NCBI GenBank assembly: GCA_017991915.1
Contig: JAGOPQ010000004.1
Location: forward strand, 1 to 45,881
DNA length: 45,881 bases
Source: Minisyncoccota bacterium
GTDB lineage: Bacteria > Patescibacteriota > Minisyncoccia > Phycocordibacterales > UBA9973
Direction of reading: 5' to 3'
Shown here: positions 1 to 7,760 of the stretch, one piece after another
Numbering within the stretch: position 1 is the first letter of the stretch
Layout of the letters: the number at the start of each line of letters is the position of its first letter
Made by a program: the position numbers and the translations under genes
The notes under the pieces: generated by a model
The model's input: the letters and a program-made list of their open reading frames with translations, nothing else
The model's database searches: none
What the model was told of the DNA's origin: nothing

Positions 1-1879
1 CCATGCCGTAGATGATACCGAAGTTGATCACTTTGGCCTGTCGACGCATTTCACTGTCTACTTTTTCAAGTGGCACCCCAAAAACAAAAGACGCCACTCC
101 AGTGTGAATGTCTTCTTGGTTGTGAAAAATTTGCGTCATCCTTTTATCCCCTGAGAGCATGGCCGCCACTCTTAACTCAATCTGACTATAATCAAAAGCC
201 ACGAGCTTGGAACCTTTTTTAGCAACAAAGGCACTGCGAATTCGTCGCCCCAACTCTGTCTTTATAGGTAAATTTTGCAAATTCGGATCCGTAGAGGAAA
301 ACCTACCGGTAGTAGAGCCGTTCTGAGTAAACTTGGCATGAAGCCTGTTGTCTGCCGTGGCCATTTGCGGAATAACATCAATATATGTAGATAGTAGCTT
401 CTGCAATTCTCGATAAGCCATAATCTCCTTGATAATAGGGTTTCCCTCTTCTAGCTCTTCAAGCACCGAAACCTTGGTGGAAAAAGATCCGCTCTCTTTT
501 CTTTTGGATTTGGTTTTCATTCCCAGCTTTTCAAAAAGCACCTCTCCTAATTGTTTAGGTGAATTGATATTAAATTCCATCCCCGCCATTTTGTATATTT
601 TGCTTATCAGTTTATCTAGCTCTTCGTGGTATTCATGGGAAAGTTCTTGAAAATATTTTTTATCTATCATGATGCCGTGCTCAGACATGGCTCTCACTAC
701 TGGTATAATTGGTTTCTCAATTTCTTCGTACACCAATTCGAGTTTTTTTTCTTTTAATTTTTCAAAAATAGATTTATAAGCTTCATCAAACTTTTCGCTT
801 TTACCAAAAAGCAAAACGTCATCTAGGGTTGGATTGGCTATGTCGGAATTTATCAGCCACAGGGCAATGCTGGCTTCTTGTAATTTATTTTCATCTACTG
901 CTTCGGCTTTTACTTTGGGCAAAGGCAGGGTGTCCATCTGACTCTCGCCACCACTCTTACTAAAGAATGTTTTTAATCTGGCAAATAAACTGCGGAATTC
1001 AAATTCCGTGAATATTTTTTCTATCTTCTTTAGATCTGCCTCTTCCCAGAATGTTTTTTCTGGAATAGCGAAATCGATTGGGGCATCTCTCCTTATTTTG
1101 GCTAGGGTTTTGGAAAATAGAGCCTCTTCTTCGTTGCTTTTCAATAACTCAATCATCCGCTCCTTTACTCCCGCTTTTATGAGCGCATCTTCGTCTTTTT
1201 TTATTTTTTTGTAAATTTCTTCTACGGTGCCAAAATTCTTTATTAAATCCGTGGCGGTTTTTTCACCAATACCCTTAATGCCGATGATATTGTCAGATGG
1301 ATCCCCTCTCAGACCTTTGTAGTCTGGTAAAAGTTTGGGCGGAAAACCAAATCGAGACAACACCGCATCTTCATCGTACAAAATAGTATCGTTGATTCCT
1401 TTTTTGAGAGTATAGACTTGAACTTTCTTGTCATCTATTAATTGCATTGTATCCATGTCGCCCGAAGCGATGATGACTTTGATGTTTTTATTTTTATCTA
1501 ATTTTTCTACAATTGTGCCAATAACGTCGTCAGCCTCAAAACCAGGTGCGTCGTACATAGGCACACCAAAAGCTTCAAATATTTTTCGAGAACTCTTGAG
1601 TTGAGAAATGAGTGCATCGTCAGTCTTGGCCCGACCAGCTTTGTATTCATCATAAGCTTCGTGTCGGAAGGTTTTACCCGGCAAGTCATAACAAGCCACT
1701 ATATAGTCTGGCTTTAAGTCAGTTATTATCTTCATCAGCATGGTTGAGAGGCCATACAGAGCTCCGGTCGGCTCGCCACCTGAAGACAAAAACTCTGGCA
1801 AGGCATGGTAAGCGCGGTGGATTATGGCATGTGAATCCAAGAGGACAATGGTTTTGGTAGTTTTAGCTTTTTCCGGCAT
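1..1879 (-). CDS. polA: DNA polymerase I, 5' part (cut by window edge)
   Basis: Repair and lagging-strand polymerase with an N-terminal 5'-3' flap nuclease. The ATG is at 1879 and the frame stays open to base 1. About 626 residues are present and the rest of the palm is outside the window. The N-terminus (VLLDSHAIIHRAYHAL, then YDLPGKTFRHEAYDEYKAGR) is a FEN-type nuclease. The polymerase part shows FDYSQIELR (motif A) and RRQAKVINFGIIYGM (motif B, O-helix) right at the edge. Only about 85 residues separate the end of the nuclease domain (about residue 293) from the polymerase thumb (LVYEEIEKPI, about 378), and no DxE proofreading motif is seen. The 3'-5' exonuclease domain is therefore largely missing. 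The gene is divergent from the pilus-type ATPase gene. Confidence 0.95.
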   Translation of the reverse strand, partial: MPEKAKTTKTIVLLDSHAIIHRAYHALPEFLSSGGEPTGALYGLSTMLMKIITDLKPDYIVACYDLPGKTFRHEAYDEYKAGRAKTDDALISQLKSSRKIFEAFGVPMYDAPGFEADDVIGTIVEKLDKNKNIKVIIASGDMDTMQLIDDKKVQVYTLKKGINDTILYDEDAVLSRFGFPPKLLPDYKGLRGDPSDNIIGIKGIGEKTATDLIKNFGTVEEIYKKIKKDEDALIKAGVKERMIELLKSNEEEALFSKTLAKIRRDAPIDFAIPEKTFWEEADLKKIEKIFTEFEFRSLFARLKTFFSKSGGESQMDTLPLPKVKAEAVDENKLQEASIALWLINSDIANPTLDDVLLFGKSEKFDEAYKSIFEKLKEKKLELVYEEIEKPIIPVVRAMSEHGIMIDKKYFQELSHEYHEELDKLISKIYKMAGMEFNINSPKQLGEVLFEKLGMKTKSKRKESGSFSTKVSVLEELEEGNPIIKEIMAYRELQKLLSTYIDVIPQMATADNRLHAKFTQNGSTTGRFSSTDPNLQNLPIKTELGRRIRSAFVAKKGSKLVAFDYSQIELRVAAMLSGDKRMTQIFHNQEDIHTGVASFVFGVPLEKVDSEMRRQAKVINFGIIYGM

Positions 1880-1916
1880 TAAACGAATTATATCATTTAA
1901 AATATATAAAGTGCCG

Positions 1917-1925
1917 TGGTATACT
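1917..1925 (+). promoter_or_regulatory. extended -10 promoter for the 1936 gene
   Basis: TGG followed by TATACT (-10 at 1920-1925) lies 10 bases before the ATG at 1936. No convincing -35 is seen, as expected for an extended -10. The transcript would have a leader of only a few bases. Confidence 0.6.
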
Positions 1926-1935
1926 TCTTTATTAT

Positions 1936-3636
1936 ATGGCTACATTTGACGAGGAAAAACAAAACAAACAACTAGAAGATTTGCGCAAATTGGAAGAAGA
2001 GCAACTAGTTGCTGTCTTGGCTGAATCAAAATACGGACTTCCTTATATTGATTTGTATCGTTTCCCTATTGATAACGAAGCGCTAAGATTGATGACTGAA
2101 GCTGAAGCCAAGGAAATGAATGTGGCGCCTTTTAAACTAAATGGAAAAAATATTTTGATCGCCGTTCGAACTCCTGCTCCACAAATTTTAAGCAAGTTGA
2201 CCGAAATGGCGGAAAGAAAAAGTTTGAGTCCAGTTTTTTATATGGCCTCTACTGCAAGTTTGCATAAAGTTTGGGATAGATATCAAGAATTATCTATGGC
2301 CGAAAGCTCCCAAGTGGGTGGTTTGGATATTTCTTTGGATGTTTTGAGAGAAACTGCGAAAAACATCCACAAAATGCAGGACATCAATAAAATAATCACT
2401 GAAACTTTGGCCGGAAATCAAATTCATAGAATTTCTCGCCTTCTGGAAATCATTCTAGCTGGAGCTATCGCCATCAAGGCTTCCGACATACACATCGAGC
2501 CAGAAAAAGACCGTGGTAGATTACGCCTGCGCCTAGATGGTATCTTGCAAGATGTTAGTTTTTTTGGTTCTGATATTTACAGACTTCTAAACTCTCGCAT
2601 CAAGCTTCTCTCTGGCATGAAGCTAACCTCTAGCATCACCCAAGATGGGCGCTTCAATATCACTGAAGGCGACGAAGAGATAAGTATTCGTACCTCGCTG
2701 ATTCCTGGATCATATGGTGAGTCTATTGTTATGAGAATCTTGGATCCAAAATCTCTCCAAGTAAACTTTGAGGAATTGGGCATTGAACCACACTTACTAG
2801 CGGTGGTGGAAGAAGAAATCAAAAAACCAAATGGACTGATTTTGGTTACTGGACCGACTGGTTCTGGAAAAACCACGACCCTGTATGCATTTTTGAGAAA
2901 AATTTATTCTACTGAGATAAACATGATTACTATCGAAGACCCAGTAGAATACCACCTAAAAGGCATCACTCAAACCCAAGTAAGTACCAAGGAGGGTGGC
3001 TATGATTTCCCGGGCGGACTGCGATCAGCACTACGCCAAGATCCAGATGTGATCATGGTGGGAGAAATTCGTGACAGTGAGACTGCCCAAACAGCAGTCC
3101 AGTCTGCGCTCACTGGACACATGGTGTTCTCAACCCTCCACACCAACAACGCCGCAGGAGTCATCCCCCGCTTGATTGACCTGGGAGTAAATCCAAAAAT
3201 TATGGTCTCAGCTCTTTCTTTATCTATGGCCCAGAGATTGGTTCGAAAGCTTTGTAAAGAATGCAAGCGCGCAGTGCCTCCAACTGAAGCGGAAACCAAA
3301 ATGATAGATAGTATCTTGAATGGAATGAAAGAAGAAGGCAAAGATCTGTCATTGCACCAAATAAAAGAAGGCGCATCATTTAATCTTTTTTTGCCGGTTG
3401 GTTGCGATTTGTGCAATAATACCGGCTATAGTGGTAGAATAGGTATCTTCGAAGCCATCAAAACTGATGAGTCGATAGAAAAAATTATTCCGGACAATCC
3501 AAGTGAGCGTGAAATCAAAAGAGTGGCCAAAGGACAGGGGCTACTCTCCATGCGACAGGATGGTATTATAAAAATAATTAGCGGAGTTACTTCACTGGAA
3601 GAGGTGGCAAGCGTAGTAGACTTAAACGAAGAATAG
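1936..3636 (+). CDS. Type II/IV secretion (GspE/PilB/PulE) ATPase
   Basis: Hexameric cytoplasmic ATPase that powers assembly of type IV pili or type II secretion pseudopili. At 566 residues it is the usual length. The N-terminal region of about 140 residues is MshEN-like. It is followed by the N2 domain (ASDIHIEPEK), Walker A GPTGSGKTTT at about 306, and the Walker B/Asp-box region MVGEIRDSETAQTA at about 372. A His-box follows (STLHTNNAAG). Four cysteines, CKEC at about 440 and CDLC at about 491, form the zinc site typical of PilB/GspE. The LOG-family gene starts 1 base after its stop, so the two are probably cotranscribed. No other pilus-assembly genes (pilC, pilin, pilD) are in the window, so the partner system lies elsewhere. 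Confidence 0.93.
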   Translation: MATFDEEKQNKQLEDLRKLEEEQLVAVLAESKYGLPYIDLYRFPIDNEALRLMTEAEAKEMNVAPFKLNGKNILIAVRTPAPQILSKLTEMAERKSLSPVFYMASTASLHKVWDRYQELSMAESSQVGGLDISLDVLRETAKNIHKMQDINKIITETLAGNQIHRISRLLEIILAGAIAIKASDIHIEPEKDRGRLRLRLDGILQDVSFFGSDIYRLLNSRIKLLSGMKLTSSITQDGRFNITEGDEEISIRTSLIPGSYGESIVMRILDPKSLQVNFEELGIEPHLLAVVEEEIKKPNGLILVTGPTGSGKTTTLYAFLRKIYSTEINMITIEDPVEYHLKGITQTQVSTKEGGYDFPGGLRSALRQDPDVIMVGEIRDSETAQTAVQSALTGHMVFSTLHTNNAAGVIPRLIDLGVNPKIMVSALSLSMAQRLVRKLCKECKRAVPPTEAETKMIDSILNGMKEEGKDLSLHQIKEGASFNLFLPVGCDLCNNTGYSGRIGIFEAIKTDESIEKIIPDNPSEREIKRVAKGQGLLSMRQDGIIKIISGVTSLEEVASVVDLNEE

Positions 3637-3637
3637 A

Positions 3638-4306
3638 ATGACAAAACAAACCGACAAACAATTTGATAATTTTCAAAAGAAAGACCAGAATCACTTTAAA
3701 GTAGTTATTTTCGGAAGCTCTAGAATAAAAAAGAACGATTCAGTGTACAAAAAAGTTGAGCACTTGGCTATGATGTTGGGTGAAGCTGGTATAGATGTAG
3801 TCACTGGTGGTGGCCCGGGTCTGATGGAAGCCGCGAACGCTGGACATGAGCGAGGTGCAAAAAACACCAAAGTTAGATCACACTCCATAGGTATAGGAGT
3901 AAAGCTACTCTGGAGACAGAGGTTTAACAATGCTGTAGAATACAAAAAGGAATTCAATAACTTTTCTCAAAGACTAGATGAATTCATGTTGCTCTCTGAT
4001 GCTATAGTGGTGGCTCCAGGAGGACTAGGAACCATGTTGGAATTGTTTTACGCTTGGCAACTGGTACAAGTACACCATATTTGTGACGTGCCAATCATAT
4101 TACTTGGAGACAAGTGGGATGGACTACTAAACTGGATAAAACAAAATCCATTGCATAAAAAATATTTAGATGAAACTGACTACGAGATTGTTTACCACGT
4201 TCAAACTGCGAAACAAGCCGCAAAAATCATTGAAGAAAGATACAATCATGTAAAAGCAGGGGGTAAAAATTTCTGTTTAAACTACAAAAAATATAAAATC
4301 AAATAG
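3638..4306 (+). CDS. LOG-family (TIGR00730-like) putative nucleotide phosphoribohydrolase
   Basis: A 222-residue Rossmann-fold protein of the LOG family. Members hydrolyse the N-glycosidic bond of nucleoside 5'-monophosphates, and plant and actinobacterial relatives release cytokinins. The signature GGGPGLMEAA is at about 57 and PGGLGTMLE at about 127, the usual catalytic/phosphate site. The start follows the stop of the ATPase gene by 1 base, suggesting translational coupling. The Lys-rich C-terminal tail is atypical. The substrate is not determinable from sequence. Confidence 0.85.
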   Translation: MTKQTDKQFDNFQKKDQNHFKVVIFGSSRIKKNDSVYKKVEHLAMMLGEAGIDVVTGGGPGLMEAANAGHERGAKNTKVRSHSIGIGVKLLWRQRFNNAVEYKKEFNNFSQRLDEFMLLSDAIVVAPGGLGTMLELFYAWQLVQVHHICDVPIILLGDKWDGLLNWIKQNPLHKKYLDETDYEIVYHVQTAKQAAKIIEERYNHVKAGGKNFCLNYKKYKIK

Positions 4307-4320
4307 ATAAAAGAAGAAAC

Positions 4321-4471
4321 AAAAAAAACACTAATCTCTAAACAATCCTTTTAAAGATAAACCTTAAAAGTAACAAATTCTTGAAGGATAGCCCCAGTGA
4401 ATTAATAAAAATTACCAGAACGTCCTACGCAAACTTGTATAACCGATGGCTGATTGATTAGAGATTAGTGT
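4321..4471 (-). ncRNA. ssrS: 6S RNA-like structured RNA
   Basis: In the otherwise empty 4307-4622 gap the minus strand can fold into one long rod. A 20-bp closing stem with one T-T mismatch pairs 4471-4452 with 4347-4328. A large bubble follows, whose 3' side holds a small 7-bp hairpin (4370-4364 with 4354-4348). A distal helix pairs 4437-4423 with 4388-4374 and carries small internal loops. A run of eight T follows the closing stem (4328-4321), as in an intrinsic terminator. A TATTAA -10-like box at 4482-4477 would place the start at about 4470. A closing stem, a central bubble with a 3' hairpin and a terminal stem is the architecture of 6S RNA, which sequesters RNA polymerase. The identity is inferred from structure only. 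Confidence 0.6.
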
Positions 4472-4545
4472 CTTCTTTAATAATCTCGCTCCCCTACTTC
4501 AAATAACTTACTTTTGAATTATACTATTATCTCAAGCTCACTCAG

Positions 4546-4554
4546 TGCTATAAT
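4546..4554 (+). promoter_or_regulatory. extended -10 promoter upstream of ruvB
   Basis: TGC followed by TATAAT (-10 at 4549-4554). Transcription would start near 4561 and give a leader of about 60 bases before ruvB. The leader contains a repeated GTTGATA and no Shine-Dalgarno motif. A weaker TATAGC at about 4601 could give a shorter leader. Confidence 0.5.
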
Positions 4555-4622
4555 GTGTATAGCTATGTTGATACTGTGTTGATAAAAGTATTACTCTACT
4601 AGTATAGCATATAGTCAAATCA

Positions 4623-5678
4623 ATGTCAAGCAAAATACCAAACGAAATAGATACCGCAAGGGTCCCTGGGGATGAGGATTCCAAAGAAGAAATTAAAGAT
4701 TCTTCCTTAGATCAGGCCCTGCGCCCAAGAGCTTGGGAGGACTATATCGGCCAAAAACATATAAAAGACAACCTAAAAATCCTTTTGGGGGCGGCCGAAG
4801 AGCGTGGGCACATCCCCGAACACATCCTATTTTATGGCCCCCCAGGACTGGGCAAAACCACCCTAGCCCACCTCATAGCCAAAGAAACTGGCCGGCAAAT
4901 GAAGGTTACTTCTGGTCCAGCCATAGAGAAAGTTGGTGACTTGGCCTCTATTTTGACCAACATGGCCCCGGGAGACATTCTTTTTATAGATGAAATCCAC
5001 AGACTTAATAAAATGGTGGAAGAAATACTCTACCCAGCCATGGAATCTGGAGTTTTGGATATTATTATCGGCAAGGGCCCGGGAGCGAGAACCATTCAGC
5101 TCGATCTCCCCTCTTTCACCTTGATTGCCGCGACTACTCGTGTGGCACTTGTATCTTCTCCTCTACGCTCACGTTTCTCTGGTGGAGTTTTTCGTTTGGA
5201 ATTTTATTCCAACAAAGAAATTGAAGAAATTGTCAGACGCTCAAGTAAATTATTAAAAACCGAATTGGATTCTGGGGCATTAGAAGAAATTGCTCAGCGT
5301 AGTAGATTCACTCCTAGAACCGCCAACTACTTTTTGAAACGTTGCCGAGATTTTGCTCAAGTAACTAAAAGAATCTTGAATAAAGAAACAGTTAAGGACG
5401 CTTTAGAGATGCTTTCGGTGGATGAAGTAGGTCTGAATATTTCCGACAGAAGATTCCTAGAAACATTGATGACTAAATTTAACGGCGGACCAGTGGGTTT
5501 GAAAACTATTTCTGCTGCTCTCTCAGAAGAAGAAGCTACCCTAGAAGAAGTGATAGAGCCATACTTGATCCAGCTTGGTTTCTTGGAACGCACTGCTCGA
5601 GGACGAGTAGCTACAGAAAAAGCTTATGCGCACATGGGTGTACCTGTGCCGGCCAATATACAAAGTAAACTACTATGA
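4623..5678 (+). CDS. ruvB: Holliday junction branch migration helicase RuvB
   Basis: AAA+ motor that drives branch migration of Holliday junctions with RuvA. At 351 residues it has an extra hydrophilic N-terminus of about 25 residues before the family core (LRPRAWEDYIGQ). Walker A GPPGLGKTT is at about 72, Walker B ILFIDEIHR at about 120, and the sensor 1/arginine-finger segment AATTR...SPLRSRF follows. The C-terminal winged helix contains GLKTISAALSEE and a conserved ARGRVAT. The TGA stop overlaps the ruvC ATG (ATGA), so the two genes are translationally coupled. ruvA is not in the window. Confidence 0.97.
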   Translation: MSSKIPNEIDTARVPGDEDSKEEIKDSSLDQALRPRAWEDYIGQKHIKDNLKILLGAAEERGHIPEHILFYGPPGLGKTTLAHLIAKETGRQMKVTSGPAIEKVGDLASILTNMAPGDILFIDEIHRLNKMVEEILYPAMESGVLDIIIGKGPGARTIQLDLPSFTLIAATTRVALVSSPLRSRFSGGVFRLEFYSNKEIEEIVRRSSKLLKTELDSGALEEIAQRSRFTPRTANYFLKRCRDFAQVTKRILNKETVKDALEMLSVDEVGLNISDRRFLETLMTKFNGGPVGLKTISAALSEEEATLEEVIEPYLIQLGFLERTARGRVATEKAYAHMGVPVPANIQSKLL

Positions 5679-6151
5679 TAATCCTAGGAATAGATCCGGG
5701 TTTTGAAAGACTGGGAATTGCGGTAATAGAAAAAGACAAAACCAAAAGAAAAGAGGTAGTGTTATTTTCGGAATGTTTTAAAACTTCTAGTAGGTTAGAA
5801 TTTCCTGATCGTTTAGTTTTGATTGGCGAGGAAGTTCAAAAAATAATAAAAAAATTTAAACCGCACGTGCTAGCCATAGAAACTTTATTCCTAACCAACA
5901 ACCAAAAAACAGTGATGCATGTAGCTGAAGCACGCGGTGTGGTAATTTATGAAGCAAAAAATGCGGGTTTAGAAATATTTGAAACTTCTCCTCCACAAAT
6001 CAAAATGTCTATCGCTGGGCACGGAAAGGCCGACAAAAAACAAATAATGAAGATGGTGAGGTTGTTGGTAGATATAGATTCTTCAGTAAAGTCCGACGAT
6101 GAGCTCGATGCCATAGCTATTGCTCTGACTTGTTCGGCTTATAAAAGATAA
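5675..6151 (+). CDS. ruvC: Crossover junction endodeoxyribonuclease RuvC
   Basis: Resolves Holliday junctions by paired incision. At 158 residues it is a normal length. The catalytic acidic residues are visible: D7 in LGIDPGFERLG, E69 in LAIETLF, and D142 with D145 in the C-terminal DELDAIAIA. The conserved helix NNQKTVMHVAEARGV and the DNA-contact loop AGHGKADKKQI are present. The start overlaps the ruvB stop by 4 bases. A 175-base AT-rich gap follows with one perfect DnaA box (6195-6203) and weak hairpins. Confidence 0.96.
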   Translation: MIILGIDPGFERLGIAVIEKDKTKRKEVVLFSECFKTSSRLEFPDRLVLIGEEVQKIIKKFKPHVLAIETLFLTNNQKTVMHVAEARGVVIYEAKNAGLEIFETSPPQIKMSIAGHGKADKKQIMKMVRLLVDIDSSVKSDDELDAIAIALTCSAYKR

Positions 6152-6326
6152 GTAAAATTTACTTTTCTGCTCATATTTTGTAAGGATTTTTCAGTTATCC
6201 ACATATTCGAGTTTGTGGTATTGCTAAACAATGTGGTTTTTGATAAAAATAGTTAAATTAAAAATAATTTTATTTATAAGTTGTTAAAATTTAATAAGGT
6301 CGTTTAAAAAAATTAAAATAAAAAAT

Positions 6327-6485
6327 ATGAGTTATGATGAAAGTGAGGTTGTGGGTGCTTTAGGCTTCAGAATTGATGATGGTAGTGATGAAGATGAGCC
6401 GATGGAACCCCTTGAAGGAGGAGATGACTTCGGTAAGTTCGAAGAAGATCCAGAGCTAGATGATCCAGAAAATAGTTTCCACTAG
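6327..6485 (+). CDS. Small acidic protein, 52 residues, function unknown
   Basis: The ATG at 6327 is followed by 52 codons and TAG. About 40% of residues are Asp or Glu, with almost no Lys or Arg, no hydrophobic segment and no Cys. A TAAAAT -10-like box (6314-6319) sits 7 bases before the ATG, matching the leaderless pattern of neighbouring genes. A strong terminator begins 7 bases after the stop. Independent promoter, ORF and terminator argue that it is a real transcription unit. I do not recognise the family. The acidity could suit a nucleic-acid mimic or a partner of basic proteins, but that is a guess. Confidence 0.55.
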   Translation: MSYDESEVVGALGFRIDDGSDEDEPMEPLEGGDDFGKFEEDPELDDPENSFH

Positions 6486-6492
6486 TAGTAAA

Positions 6493-6521
6493 CTAAAACA
6501 CCCCAACTTGGGGTGTTTTAG
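6493..6521. terminator. bidirectional intrinsic terminator
   Basis: A perfect 12-bp stem, CTAAAACACCCC with GGGGTGTTTTAG, and a 5-base loop. A/T runs on both sides make it usable from both strands. It lies between the acidic ORF (+) and convergent tyrS (-). Confidence 0.9.
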
Positions 6522-6528
6522 TTTTATG

Positions 6529-7722
6529 TTATTTAATTTTTAGAAATTTATGTTTACCTATTTTGTAAACGTGTCCTTTTTCAAATTTATCATCTTGAGT
6601 TAGTTTTTGACTTGTGTTCATGTCACTGACTGCCCCTGCATCAAAGAGCCTGCGAGCTGCTGAGATTGATTCAGCTACTCCACTTGCTACCAAAACATCC
6701 AGTGACCTGCCCTCTCCAGAAACTTCTTGTATGTCTTCAGGAATTTCTTTCTTTTGAAAAGTATTTATAAAATTATCCTCAGCTTTTTTTGATTCTTTTT
6801 CTCCGTGGTACATTCTTACAATTTCGCGAGCCAGCTTTATCTTTAGATCTCTTGGGTTTTGACCAGAACTCAAACTATTTTTCATAGTTTCAATTTCAGC
6901 AAGGGGTACTTCACTGATAATCTCAAAGCCAGGAATTATCAGGCTGTCAGTCCAACTCATAACCTTGCCAAACATTTCAGAAGCACTTTGATCCAAAGAA
7001 ATCATATTGTTTTCGGTTTTACCCATCTTGGCTCCTGTAGAATCCACCAACAACTTGGTGGCTAAAACAAACTTCTCTTTATTTTTTAGAGATTTCATCA
7101 AGTCACGTCCAGCCAACATGTTGAAGGTTTGATCATTGCCCCCTATTTCCCCATCTACATCCATGGCCACAGAATCATATCCCTGCATCAGTGGGTACAA
7201 AAATTCATGTATATATATCGGCTTACCTTCTTGGGTTCTGCGGTAAAACATATCGCGCTTCAACATCTGCTCCACGGTCATCTCTGATGCTAGATCTAGC
7301 ACATCACTGAATTTCATTTTTGCCAACCACTTAGAGTTGAATTTAAATTGAGCTTTGTTGGAACCTGAAAAGGAAATAAACCTGGAAGCTTGTTTTTTGT
7401 ACTCCTTTAAGTTTTTCATAACCTCTTTATGGGTTAATTTTTTACGAGTCGCGGTTTTATCTGTTGGATCACCTATCATGGCTGTAAAATCACCCATTAA
7501 TAGAATTATCTGATGTCCAAGCTTTTGAAATTTGGCTAGTTTGAGTATTGGGATCACATGCCCCATGTGTAGAGTGGGGCCGGTGGGGTCAATTCCTAGG
7601 TAGAAAGTGAGTTTCTCACCTTTCATCATTTTAGATTTTAAAAATTCACGATTGGGAAAAATATTTTCAATACCGCGGTTCAATAATTCATCAATCTGTT
7701 GTTCATCTATTATCACTTTCAT
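6529..7722 (-). CDS. tyrS: Tyrosyl-tRNA synthetase
   Basis: Class I aminoacyl-tRNA synthetase charging tRNA-Tyr, about 397 residues. The HIGH motif appears as HMGH within GIDPTGPTLHMGH, and KMSKS appears as KMGKT. The tyrosine-pocket region (HEFLYPLMQGYDSVAMDVDGEIGG) is normal, and an S4 RNA-binding domain closes the protein (LDVLVASGVAESISAARRLF). The ATG at 7722 was chosen over an upstream in-frame ATG at 7761 because a TATAAT -10 box (7735-7730) lies inside that longer reading and the family begins near residue 1 of the shorter form. The gene is divergent from the PBP gene. Confidence 0.96.
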   Translation of the reverse strand: MKVIIDEQQIDELLNRGIENIFPNREFLKSKMMKGEKLTFYLGIDPTGPTLHMGHVIPILKLAKFQKLGHQIILLMGDFTAMIGDPTDKTATRKKLTHKEVMKNLKEYKKQASRFISFSGSNKAQFKFNSKWLAKMKFSDVLDLASEMTVEQMLKRDMFYRRTQEGKPIYIHEFLYPLMQGYDSVAMDVDGEIGGNDQTFNMLAGRDLMKSLKNKEKFVLATKLLVDSTGAKMGKTENNMISLDQSASEMFGKVMSWTDSLIIPGFEIISEVPLAEIETMKNSLSSGQNPRDLKIKLAREIVRMYHGEKESKKAEDNFINTFQKKEIPEDIQEVSGEGRSLDVLVASGVAESISAARRLFDAGAVSDMNTSQKLTQDDKFEKGHVYKIGKHKFLKIK

Positions 7723-7729
7723 AAGTGAA

Positions 7730-7738
7730 ATTATAACA
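7730..7738 (-). promoter_or_regulatory. extended -10 promoter of tyrS
   Basis: On the minus strand TGT precedes TATAAT (7735-7730), and 7 bases follow before the ATG at 7722. This implies a leaderless mRNA. Confidence 0.7.
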
Positions 7739-7745
7739 CATTTTC

Positions 7746-7754
7746 TGCTATACT
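7746..7754 (+). promoter_or_regulatory. extended -10 promoter of the class A PBP gene
   Basis: TGC precedes TATACT (7749-7754), with exactly 6 bases before the ATG at 7761. The first transcribed base would be at or next to the start codon. Confidence 0.7.
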
Positions 7755-7760
7755 TAAGCA

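Noticed and set aside
2577-3644. Long antisense open frames opposite the GspE/PilB gene, and similar shadows opposite many genes (for example 33514-34584 opposite the giant gene)
   Set aside because: They mirror the codon structure of strongly supported genes on the other strand and have no family motifs, promoters or coherent neighbours.
6195-6203. Single perfect DnaA box (TTATCCACA), with another at 36447-36455
   Set aside because: Isolated matches are expected by chance in AT-rich sequence of this length; not called as an origin.
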